Of a stretch of DNA of 36,005 nucleotides, positions 1 to 6,980 are shown piece by piece (within the stretch, counting starts at the first letter, position 1; every line of letters starts with the position of its first letter). The stretch is from Okeania sp. SIO2F4 (GTDB lineage Bacteria > Cyanobacteriota > Cyanobacteriia > Cyanobacteriales > Microcoleaceae). Below the pieces are notes generated by a model that searched no databases, had not been told where the DNA came from, and saw only the letters and a program-made list of their open reading frames with translations. The position numbers were made by a program, and so were the translations under genes. The stretch lies in contig NZ_JAAHGT010000025.1 of the NCBI RefSeq assembly GCF_010672385.1, positions 1 through 36,005 on the forward strand. Reading direction: 5' to 3'.

Positions 1-108
1 GTTATGATAATTTTTATAATAGCTAATTTGAACTGAAAACTTTGAAAATTATGACTCTTGAGGACTGACTCAGTCTTCCTAACTAGCACCAAAATATTAC
101 AACTTAAA

Positions 109-121
109 TAGGATTGCTATA
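109..121. repeat. solitary terminal repeat of the TATAGCAATCC MITE family
   Basis: TAGGATTGCTATA here equals the right terminal inverted repeat of the complete elements at 12933-13084 and 20700-20850. No matching left end lies in the 108 bases before it, so the element is either cut by the window edge or a solo end. The rest of the 270 bases before the first gene shows nothing else I can name, apart from a possible extended -10 box (TGGTATAAAT, 223-232) without a convincing -35. Confidence 0.4.
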
Positions 122-270
122 CTTAATCAAGTAGACAAGTATATTTTTTTCCCTACTTCCTTAAAAAAGTTAAATTAATTTTGCACATGTACTTATCATC
201 ACAAAGTTTAATGCTTCCTTTATGGTATAAATGTTTAGTTAAGAAAAATGATTAGTAGGTAAAGTTCAAA

Positions 271-1776
271 ATGAAAAGACGAACTTGGCTATATATGCTC
301 CTGTTTCTGTTAATACCAACTGTTGCTTTGGCAGCAGAAACAGAAACAGCAGATAGTTTTATCACAAGCATAGATCGAGCTTTTTCAAGTTTTGTAGATG
401 AAATATTTAGCATCCTTTTCTTTAGTATCGGTGGTTTCCCTTTAATTGTTTTATGGCTAATTATTGGTGCGATTTTTTTCACTATTAGAATGCAATTGAT
501 CAATATTCGGGCTTTTAAACACGCTATTGATATCGTTAGAGGCAGATATGATGACCCTGAAGATCGAGGAGAAGTCTCCCACTTTCAAGCTTTGGCTACA
601 GCATTATCGGGAACTGTAGGATTAGGGAATATTGCAGGTGTGGCTGTAGCTATTAGTGTCGGCGGACCTGGGGCTGCATTCTGGATGACGATGGCTGGTT
701 TTTTTGGGATGACCAGTAAATTTGTAGAATGTACCCTCGCTCAAAAATATCGCATTATTAAACCTGATGGTACTATTTCTGGTGGACCGATGCGCTACCT
801 ATCGGCAGGTTTAGCAGAAATGGGGCAGGGAACTTTAGGCAGAGTTCTCGCTGTCATGTTCTCTGTATTGTGTATCTCTGCTGCTTTCGGTGGCGCTAAT
901 ATGTTCCAAGCAAATCAGTCTTATGGTGCCGTTTCTACTGTATTACCAGGTTTACCTAGTTGGGTTTATGGTTTAGTGCTAGTAGTTTTGGTCGGGTTGG
1001 TAATTATTGGTGGTATTCAACGTATTGGTATGGTGGCAGGTACTCTTGTCCCTGTGATGTGTCTGCTCTATGTTTTGGCTTCCCTATTTATTCTCCTAGC
1101 TAATATTACCGAAATTCCTGGGGCGATCGCTACTATTATTTCTGGTGCTTTTGCTCCCAAGGCAATAGAGGGTGGTATTGTTGGCGTGATTATTCAAGGG
1201 TTTCAACGTTCTGTTTTTTCTAATGAAGCTGGTGTAGGTTCGGCAGCGATCGCTCACTCTGCTGCCAGAACTGATGAACCTATTCGTGAGGGTTTAGTAG
1301 CGCTGTTGGAGCCGTTTATTGATACTATTGTTGTTTGCAATATGACAGCTTTGGTGATTGTCATTACTAATGTATATAATGCTGAGGAGTTTGCTGCTTT
1401 GCGGGAAGCGAAGAAAGGAGCTGAGTTAACTTCTGCTGCTTTTGGTACTGTTTTGGCATGGTTTCCTGTTTTATTGGCGATCGCTGTTTTCTGTTTTGCG
1501 TTTTCCACAATGATTTCTTGGAGTTACTACGGCGAACGTTGTTGGGATTATTTGTCTGGTGGTAGAGGCTTAATTATTTACAAAATCTTGTTTTTGGTTG
1601 CTGCTTTTGTAGGTTCGGTATCTAACCCATCTTCTGTAATTAATTTTAGTGATGCTACTTTACTCTCAATGGCTTTTCCTAATATTTTGGGTGGCTATTT
1701 TTTGTGTGGTCAAGTAGCAAAGGATTTGCAAAATTATATGAGTCGTCTCAGAAAAGGAGAGTTTCGACTTAGTTAA
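271..1776 (+). CDS. AGCS-family sodium:alanine/glycine symporter
   Basis: This 501-residue integral membrane protein belongs to the alanine or glycine:cation symporter family (AGCS, TC 2.A.25), which brings small neutral amino acids into the cell with sodium. The family signature is plain: a Gly-rich GTVGLGNIAGVAVAI segment near residues 112-126, followed by the GFFGMTSKFVECTLAQ stretch, and FSNEAGVGSAAIAHSAAR near 315-332. About ten hydrophobic helices follow each other, in the usual order, and the length is normal for the family. The N-terminus carries an additional signal-like helix ending in ALAAE (about residue 22), common in cyanobacterial members. The ATG has only a weak ribosome binding site (GTAGGTAAAG). 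Three HIP1 octamers lie inside the gene. It has no neighbour in the same operon; a 1.4 kb spacer follows. The family call is secure; the exact substrate is not visible. Confidence 0.93.
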   Translation: MKRRTWLYMLLFLLIPTVALAAETETADSFITSIDRAFSSFVDEIFSILFFSIGGFPLIVLWLIIGAIFFTIRMQLINIRAFKHAIDIVRGRYDDPEDRGEVSHFQALATALSGTVGLGNIAGVAVAISVGGPGAAFWMTMAGFFGMTSKFVECTLAQKYRIIKPDGTISGGPMRYLSAGLAEMGQGTLGRVLAVMFSVLCISAAFGGANMFQANQSYGAVSTVLPGLPSWVYGLVLVVLVGLVIIGGIQRIGMVAGTLVPVMCLLYVLASLFILLANITEIPGAIATIISGAFAPKAIEGGIVGVIIQGFQRSVFSNEAGVGSAAIAHSAARTDEPIREGLVALLEPFIDTIVVCNMTALVIVITNVYNAEEFAALREAKKGAELTSAAFGTVLAWFPVLLAIAVFCFAFSTMISWSYYGERCWDYLSGGRGLIIYKILFLVAAFVGSVSNPSSVINFSDATLLSMAFPNILGGYFLCGQVAKDLQNYMSRLRKGEFRLS

Positions 1777-2311
1777 CAATTTGCGCAATTTATCGACATA
1801 ATACGATAGTTATCATAGGCAAGTAGTAACGAGGGTAAAATTTGTATCTTCTGCACTAATCCCTGCTTAAGCATTTCTGGCAGTCTATCTATATAGACGT
1901 AGATCTATCCTGACATCCCGCTTCCTACTAGGAACGGCATAGTAAGGGTTTGAGAACTTTTTTAGTTATGTTAATTGACAAAGACTTAAATGTAAGTATA
2001 GAGTGTAGAGATGCGGTTGGCTTGACCGTTTCGGCTGTCGCCGACATGAAAATGCCTGTGGATGAGTAACCGCCGACGGCCTCACAAGAAGCAGGAAGTA
2101 AACATCAATTTGTCGCATCGATGTGACGCTTTGTGTCAGTTTTATGAAGCAGATGATACCTGTTAATTGACTAAATAGTTCAAATTTTAGTTGATTCCCT
2201 ATTCCCCTATCTCCCCAAATCTTTGACTTATGATATTTTGAAACAGCCATGCTGCTTAAGGGAGAGGCTTGAAATCCAATTTTTCCGTAAAACTCTTCTG
2301 TTTATTTATAA

Positions 2312-2355
2312 TTGACATCCTCCCGACGTTGCGCCCCTGCGAAACGCGGGATTCC
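2312..2355 (-). repeat. IS200/IS605-type right-end hairpin scar
   Basis: Read on the minus strand this is AATCCCG, a structured loop, CGGGAGGATGTCAA. That is the GAATC-hairpin-GTCAA layout typical of right ends downstream of tnpB in cyanobacterial IS200/IS605 (IS1341-type) elements. No tnpB reading frame survives to its right. The assignment rests on my knowledge of the element family, not on a database match. Confidence 0.45.
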
Positions 2356-2650
2356 CTTTTCATGTCGCGCAGCGAAACATCGCTGATAGGGGCTTTCTGC
2401 TGCCTCTTGCAGAGGATATACGCTTTTCATGTCGCGTTTCATGTCGCGTTTGCGCAATTATTCCGTAGGAAAGCGAAAGCGAAAGCGAAAGCGAAATAAG
2501 GCACTTGCCTCCAAGTTCGAGCTTCTTTCCGGTCTAAAGGCGCGCTCCTAAAGACTTGCCAGCGCCGCCAAAGGGGGTCTCCCCCATGAGCGAATGGTGC
2601 TGACAGTGCTAGTCTAGCAGCCTTAATTTAACTACTATAGCACACGCTTT

Positions 2651-2679
2651 GGGAAAACCTCATATGTTGCGGTTTTCCC
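2651..2679. repeat. 9-bp perfect hairpin
   Basis: GGGAAAACC and GGTTTTCCC form a perfect 9-bp inverted repeat around an 11-base loop. There is no T-run after it, so it is not a canonical intrinsic terminator; it could be a repeat-borne hairpin. It lies 500 bases before the universal stress gene. Confidence 0.4.
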
Positions 2680-3186
2680 ATCTCTCAGCTCCCCTCCCTT
2701 ACAGGGGTAGGTTTTTAACAAAGGAGCGATCGCTCGCTTTGATTCAGTTAAAAATTCTCAAAAAAATGTACTTTTTTAGACAATAAATAGCTATAAACTA
2801 CCCCCTCCTCCCCCTCTTCCCCTCCACCGGAGGGGTTAGGGGTGGGTCCCCCTCTCCCCACACTTCTTTTAGATCAAAGGTAAAAAACCTACCCCTGTGA
2901 AGCTCCCCTCCCCCCCCTTTTCAAAGCTATCCCTGATAAGGAACTCCTAAAACCCTTTTCTGATAGGGAGATGGGGGGGTCAGGAGATGGGAATGTGGGG
3001 GGAGTTTAGCCTCTAATTAAATACGTTTACTCTCCTGAAATATCCATTGAATGGCAAATTCATAACTTCTTTCTAATGTCCGGGTTTTATGTTAAGAAAG
3101 ATGTTTATAAAGCATAGCTTTCACGCGGGGGGTTAGGGGGGATGGAGAGCGCGGGTCTTCAACCAACGTTTAGATAAATAAATGCA

Positions 3187-3615
3187 ATGAGTATATTTCC
3201 CAAAAACTCTGTACTTGTACCCATAGATTTTTCCCATGAATCTATTGAGGCAATTAATGTGGCTCTAGAATTTGTTGCAGATACTTCTCATTTATGGGTG
3301 CTTCATGTTTTGCCCCGTATTAATCCTGCTGAACCAGGAGTAAGGTGGCATACTGTTGATGACCAAAGTCGCAAACAGCAGGTGGAAAAGGCATTTCACG
3401 AACAATTCTCAGGGCGTGAATATGAGGGTATTAATTTCAGTGTGGCGATCGGAACTCCCAGTCCAGAAATTTTGGACTATGCTCAGGAAAAAAAAGTGGA
3501 GTTAATTATAATTCCTTCCCACGGACATACTGGTATTGGTCGATTTTTATTGGGATCTGTTGCTGAAAGGGTTGTCAGGTATTCCCATTGTCCTGTTTTA
3601 GTCCTGCGAAAGTAA
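3187..3615 (+). CDS. universal stress protein (UspA family)
   Basis: A single-domain 142-residue universal stress protein, a soluble Rossmann-like fold that often binds ATP and dimerises. The N-terminal strand VLVPIDFSHESIEA and the C-terminal GRFLLGSVAERVVRYSHCPVLVL are diagnostic. The nucleotide-binding loop runs from SHGHTG to LLGS, with the first Gly of the G-2x-G-9x-G(S/T) pattern replaced by Pro (IIIPSHG), a variant I know from other cyanobacterial and plant Usp proteins. The length is that of a one-domain Usp. The ribosome binding site is weak. A long hairpin follows the stop codon. It is a single-gene unit; what stress it answers cannot be read from sequence. Confidence 0.9.
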   Translation: MSIFPKNSVLVPIDFSHESIEAINVALEFVADTSHLWVLHVLPRINPAEPGVRWHTVDDQSRKQQVEKAFHEQFSGREYEGINFSVAIGTPSPEILDYAQEKKVELIIIPSHGHTGIGRFLLGSVAERVVRYSHCPVLVLRK

Positions 3616-3628
3616 GCCTATTACATCA

Positions 3629-3682
3629 GATTCAAAAAGTAGATTTTTCCTTCTATCAGAAAAAATCTAGTTGTTTTGAATC
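3629..3682 (+). terminator. long imperfect hairpin downstream of the usp gene
   Basis: GATTCAAAA pairs with TTTTGAATC, and inside it TAGATTTTT pairs with AAAAATCTA. It begins 14 bases after the stop codon. No long T-run follows, so it may be a terminator or an mRNA-stabilising 3' hairpin. Confidence 0.55.
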
Positions 3683-3791
3683 TTAACCTACTCTTTATTA
3701 ACTTTAATTAAGAGGACTATCCTGAATGATTAGTCGGGATCTTACAATAGTATATAGAACTACCTTCCACTAACATAGAGGAGTAGGAAAT

Positions 3792-3956
3792 ATGTTAAGA
3801 ACTCCTACATTTAGGGTCAACCAATACCACACACTCATTCAATATATTAGGCAAACTATTCTCCATTGGCTGAAAATTTTTTGGAAATTTAGTTTGTTTT
3901 ATGGTGAGTATATTTCTAATCCACCTTGGCAAAAAACTGAAAAAAGGACATTATAG
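3792..3956 (+). CDS. 54-residue small protein, unknown function
   Basis: A short open frame with a strong ribosome binding site (GAGGAGTAGGAAAT directly before the ATG). The product is basic and aromatic: MLRTPTFRVNQYHTLIQYI near the start, a central amphipathic/hydrophobic stretch HWLKIFWKFSLFYGEYIS (about residues 27-44) that could sit at a membrane, then a PPWQK tail. It lies 176 bases after the universal stress gene on the same strand, beyond a hairpin, so it is probably a separate transcript. I do not recognise the family. The Shine-Dalgarno, the start codon and a composition unlike the surrounding repeats argue that it is a real gene. Confidence 0.55.
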   Translation: MLRTPTFRVNQYHTLIQYIRQTILHWLKIFWKFSLFYGEYISNPPWQKTEKRTL

Positions 3957-4009
3957 AAGTTAGTAAGCCTGTGTTAACGTCTGCTTGAGTACCTTGGACA
4001 ACGGATTTT

Positions 4010-4456
4010 TTTTCGACGGGGAACACTCAGAAGAGGGAGTGTTACGAAAGAAGGACGAGAGGAGCGAAAGCCACGTCTTTTTAAAGCGTGGATGAAAAAC
4101 GAACGGGCGATTTTAATCGCTTTAAAAATCTCTGGTTTTTGTGTTATTCTTGAAGACGTAAGTAGGAAGAAAGTCTGCGTGAGGAATCGTCCTAGTACGG
4201 ATAAATCCCGGCAAGTAGAAACAACGGTGAGAAAATTTTTTCACGACAGTATGACAAGACCACTGCAAGCAATGGCAGGGCGAGGAGCGTACCGAACCGG
4301 CTGAGTGACAATCTCTAAAAGCAAAAGTAACGTAAGCGCAATGTATGTGGCTTTTGGTCAGCATATCTGAGCGTGTAGTGGCACTTTGATAATGCCATTA
4401 AGAGTTCGTTTGTGGACTACTTAAGAATCTGCGCGTCTTCAGACCGCAGAGTATCA
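4010..4456 (+). ncRNA. candidate large structured RNA / ORF-free IS605-type element
   Basis: About 450 bases, richer in GC than their surroundings and dense in hairpins. Examples are AACACTC/GAGTGTT (4022-4043), CCACG/CGTGG (4071-4091), GCGAT/ATCGC (4107-4120), GTGAGA/TTTCAC (4227-4243), AAAAGC/GCTTTT (about 4317-4355), GTAGT/ACTAC enclosing GGCA/TGCC (about 4375-4420), and a final TCTGCG-GTC/GAC-CGCAGA hairpin (4428-4450). The last hairpin sits in a GAATC...GTATCAA frame like an IS605 right end. Purine-rich joins such as ACGAAAGAAGGACGAGAGG also look like RNA. A 70-codon open frame crosses it but lacks protein-like character. It could be a HEARO/omega-RNA-type guide RNA or another non-coding RNA of a mobile element; I cannot confirm the class. 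The boundaries are approximate. Confidence 0.45.
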
Positions 4457-4572
4457 AAAATTGGCTGATCGGGAAAAATTAAAGGTAACTCCAAAGTTAA
4501 CTTTAAGGTTAGCCAAGGGGTAAAAACAGAAGCTGAAATATTACCAAAATCTACTTAAAAATACTTTTTTCA

Positions 4573-4681
4573 GGCGTTGCATATTTGCGGGGTCATTGTA
4601 GGTAGGGAGAAAGAGGAAGTAGAAGAGTAAAAGTGGGATTTACCTGCTCCGTAAAGATTCATCCTTTGATTCAGCAACGCC
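4573..4681. mobile_element. MITE, 109 bp, with perfect 8-bp target duplication
   Basis: The left end GGCGTTGC and right end GCAACGCC are inverted, and the unit is flanked on both sides by TTTTTTCA (4565-4572 and 4682-4689). The right end, read inward, is GGCGTTGCTGAATCAAA, nearly the same as the right end of the element at 11170-11293. It has no coding capacity. The 8-bp duplication is direct evidence of transposition by an enzyme encoded elsewhere. Confidence 0.75.
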
Positions 4682-4699
4682 TTTTTTCAAAGTTTCTCA

Positions 4700-5264
4700 T
4701 CGTAGAATTTCGATAAGTAGGAAAAGTGCCAGTTTTAACGGCTGGATTGAAACTACTCGACAGATTTTAATCCGTAGTCAAAAAAATGTGTTATAATTAA
4801 CTAACGACTTAATAATTAGCCTCAATCGTCTTTTGACTGAAGAGAGTAGTTGTAATTCACACCGCCAAGTTTACTGCTGCTGTATACTTACTACGGTACG
4901 TTACTAGTAATGTTGTTGTTTCGAGCAATTTGAAAATCGTGGTTTTTATCCGAATTACAACTCCTCTGAATAACCCACGCGGATTTATCCAGTGTAGTCA
5001 AAGTAGATAGTCAAGAACGATGTTAATATGGAATAATTAGGTGGAGTTCCCGCAGATTTTAACCTGTGGGCAAGCTCAGACAGAATTAATTATTGTCCTC
5101 CTGAGTTTCATTGTTATGTGTCGCTATTGAAACCCAGCCAGAAATATCAAATAAAGGGTTGTAGAGTCTTGCTTTCTGAAATTACCCCCTTGTCTGAGGG
5201 GATACCAGGACTACGAAACAAGAATCATACGCCATACTTTAAACTAGGCGTGGTAGTATGTCGC
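4700..5264 (+). ncRNA. second hairpin-rich, ORF-free stretch with IS605-type right end
   Basis: No gene is recognisable. The stretch holds a perfect 11-bp inverted repeat (AGTTGTAATTC at 4848-4858, GAATTACAACT at 4952-4962) closing an approximately 90-base internal segment. It has smaller hairpins (CCAG/CTGG near 4730, ACTAC/GTAGT near 4752-4778, CAG/CTG around ATTTTAAC near 5054). It ends with GAATC, CATACGCC, a loop, GGCGTGGTAGTATGTC (5222-5262), the usual layout of a tnpB-side right end. I read it as a second non-autonomous or decayed IS200/IS605-family element that may have carried a structured RNA. The left boundary is a guess. Confidence 0.3.
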
Positions 5265-5280
5265 ATCAGTTTATGATAAT

Positions 5281-5317
5281 TACCAGGAGCAATCTATTTA
5301 GGTATTTGCTCCTGGTA
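5281..5317 (-). terminator. 12-bp perfect hairpin downstream of the PG-binding gene
   Basis: TACCAGGAGCAA and TTGCTCCTGGTA form a perfect 12-bp stem with a 13-base loop, about 95 bases beyond the stop codon of the minus-strand gene at 5411-5896. It lacks a strong U-run, so it may act as a bidirectional terminator or 3' end stabiliser. Confidence 0.5.
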
Positions 5318-5410
5318 TTACATTAGATAACTTTGAATAACTGTGAGGTGAAAAACTCTGATTTTCCTGAGTTTGCTCAACTCCATCAGCACTAAAGCTA
5401 ATTTTTATCT

Positions 5411-5896
5411 CTAAAAACCTAAAGCTGCTCTGGTACGAGGTCCAACAATGCCATCTGGTCTTAAGCCAACATCACGTTGGAATGATTTAACTGCATACTT
5501 GGTTTTACGGCCAAAATAGCCAGTCGCACGGTGATGATGGAAATATCCCATTACTCCTAGTTGGTGTTGCAACCTAGCAACTCTGTGCCCACGGCTACCA
5601 TGGTGAAGATAATATCCATGATGACGGCGACGACCATGGTAAGAAGCATGACGATAATGGGGTTTATGATAGCCCTTGCGGTAAGATTTATGACCATGGC
5701 CATAACCACGACAAGGGTTATAACAAGCAGCAGCAGAATTAGCAGTTGCGCTGAGGGATCCTAAAATAGTAGCGGCTGACAGAAGACCCATCATACCTAA
5801 GCTAGAGAATCTTTTCCAGTTTACTGATGCAAAGGTTGGTTCAACTGTAGAACTTTCTTCTGCGGTAGCTAGATGAGAATATGCTAATGTTTCCAT
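5411..5896 (-). CDS. secreted peptidoglycan-binding protein with METLA leader
   Basis: 161 residues in three parts. Residues 1-28 form a polar leader beginning METLAYSHLA. Residues 29-57 are a hydrophobic export-like segment (GMMGLLSAATILGSLSATANSAAAC). Residues 58-100 are rich in His, Tyr, Arg and Gly, and 102-159 are a complete PG_binding_1 domain (RVARLQHQLGVMGYF, TGYFGRKTKYAVKSFQ, GLRPDGIVGPRTRAAL). The domain binds peptidoglycan; no catalytic domain is attached. The ATG is preceded by AGAGGAGTT. The gene upstream on the same strand (6204-6599) begins with nearly the same leader, so the two are diverged paralogues at their N-termini. A cyanobacterial group of PG-binding proteins with 'ME.LAY.HLA' starts is known to me; the role of the leader is not. 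The His-rich linker could bind metal. Confidence 0.85.
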   Translation of the reverse strand: METLAYSHLATAEESSTVEPTFASVNWKRFSSLGMMGLLSAATILGSLSATANSAAACYNPCRGYGHGHKSYRKGYHKPHYRHASYHGRRRHHGYYLHHGSRGHRVARLQHQLGVMGYFHHHRATGYFGRKTKYAVKSFQRDVGLRPDGIVGPRTRAALGF

Positions 5897-6064
5897 AACT
5901 CCTCTGATGAGTAATATTTGAGATTTTTTGGTGAGTGCCTACCCACTTGCCTTATGGCATTATGGGTATCTTTTGCAGTGCGACACTCAAAAAAAGTACA
6001 TTTTATTTTTGCTAATGCCGTGAAGTATAAAACTCCAAGGGATTTAGTTAAACTTTAGACTATT

Positions 6065-6094
6065 AACTAAGGAAATTTTATTATTTCCTTAGTT
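6065..6094 (-). terminator. 12-bp perfect hairpin between the two METLA-leader genes
   Basis: AACTAAGGAAAT and ATTTCCTTAGTT form a perfect 12-bp stem with a 6-base loop about 110 bases beyond the stop of the gene at 6204-6599 and before the start of the next minus-strand gene. It suggests that the two genes are separate or differentially expressed transcripts. The rest of the 307-base spacer shows nothing else. Confidence 0.5.
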
Positions 6095-6203
6095 GCATTA
6101 CTAGGCTACCATGTTAGGTAGATTGTTTATGCACAGTCTTCAAAAAAATTATCAAAGTCCTCAATTAATTTCTATATTGTGGACTTTGAGGCGATCGAAA
6201 AGC

Positions 6204-6599
6204 TTAGTAACAGCCGCAGCCACCACCGCAGCCACCGCCGTAGCCACCGCCGTAGCCACCGTAGCCACCGTAGCGACCGTAACGACCGTAGCGACCATAA
6301 CCACCATAGGAACGGTTGTAGGAGCTACTAACAACTTTTTTATAGTAGTGACCAGAGCTACGACCATACTTACCATAACCACCATAGCTACCATAACCAC
6401 CATAGCGACCATAGCTACCATAGCCATAAGCAGAAGCAGAATCAGCAGTTACGCTCATTGCTCCGACTACAGTAGCAGCAGATAGTAAACCCATTGCACC
6501 AACACTAGATAGTTTTTTGAAGTCTACACAAACAGTAAACTCTTTATTGTCAGAGTCTTCTGCGCTACAGGCTAAATGGGAAAATGCTAATGTTTCCAT
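6204..6599 (-). CDS. Gly/Tyr-rich secreted protein with METLA leader and Cys-rich tail
   Basis: 131 residues. The first 55 (METLAFSHLA, then polar residues, then VGAMGLLSAATVVGAMSVTA) match the neighbour at 5411-5896 position by position. The rest is entirely different: repeated GYG, RYG and SYGGYG units, a short SSGHYYKKVVSSSYNRSYGG break, and a tail GGYGGGYGGGCGGGCGCY with Cys at 124, 128 and 130. There is no recognisable enzyme domain. Low complexity of this kind suggests an exported structural or surface polymer, possibly cross-linked through Tyr or Cys; that is inference. The start has GAGG five bases before the ATG. The composition makes the opposite strand open too (long Ala/Thr/Val frames), which are shadows. 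The gene is real because the leader is conserved at protein level with the neighbour. Confidence 0.75.
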   Translation of the reverse strand: METLAFSHLACSAEDSDNKEFTVCVDFKKLSSVGAMGLLSAATVVGAMSVTADSASAYGYGSYGRYGGYGSYGGYGKYGRSSGHYYKKVVSSSYNRSYGGYGRYGRYGRYGGYGGYGGGYGGGCGGGCGCY

Positions 6600-6980
6600 A
6601 AATTCCTCTGTTTAATCAAATTAAATGAACTACTACAAAACAGGATTTTACCTGCATTAATAATTACATCCTAATTTCTAAAGATGCCTCTGAAGCGGGA
6701 CCTTAAACTAGATGTAAAAATTTTATTGGGGGTTTAGTAGATGTACTCCCGGTTTATGCCAACAACCGGACAGATCATTGTGAAATTGGCATATACAGAA
6801 TATCACATAAATTATAAAACTCAAGTAAAACTGCCAAATAAAATTGAGCTGGCCTTTACTTTGCAGGATGGACTATTATGATGTCACCAAACTTTCCTAC
6901 AACTTGACGTTAAGATGGTTTTATCATGCTAAATCACTAAAAGCAAGTTTTTTTTATCTTTAATATAGAAATCTTATATT
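6600..6980. other. divergent spacer between METLA-leader gene and ABC exporter
   Basis: This spacer must hold the promoters of both divergent genes. It contains a perfect 8-bp inverted repeat, TATGCCAA (6755-6762) and TTGGCATA (6786-6793), which could be an operator or hairpin. I cannot place promoter boxes with confidence. Confidence 0.4.

Larger units (their letters stand above)
1777..3186. other. gene-free spacer, repeat-rich
   Basis: No convincing gene. Around 2000-2110 a fragment reads, in switching frames, like the far C-terminus of an IS605-type TnpB (an ACG motif, then KQEVNINL). A right-end scar lies at 2312-2355. Short repeats follow: four GCGAAA units at 2473-2496, copies of CATGTCGCG (2361, 2430, 2442), and a HIP1 site at 2707. 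The GGAGGGGTTAGGGGTGGGT string near 2828 recurs near 14530. The two overlapping open frames here are low-complexity accidents. Confidence 0.6.

Noticed and set aside
1966-2499. Frames of 94 (minus) and 76 (plus) codons
   Set aside because: They cover a transposon scar and the GCGAAA repeat; the predicted proteins are low-complexity and lack start signals.
4092-4304. 70-codon plus-strand frame starting in GTGGATGAAAAACGAACGG
   Set aside because: It runs straight through the stems of the structured element, has no ribosome binding site and no recognisable protein character; more likely an accident over an RNA gene.
4718-4790. CRISPR-like words (GGCTGGATTGAAAC) resembling the 3' end of cyanobacterial CRISPR repeats
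   Set aside because: Only one occurrence, no regular spacing, no second repeat and no cas gene in the window.
6111-6485. Ala/Thr/Val-rich plus-strand frame of 124 codons
   Set aside because: It is the antisense shadow of the Gly/Tyr-rich protein; the minus-strand frame is supported by its leader shared with the neighbouring gene.
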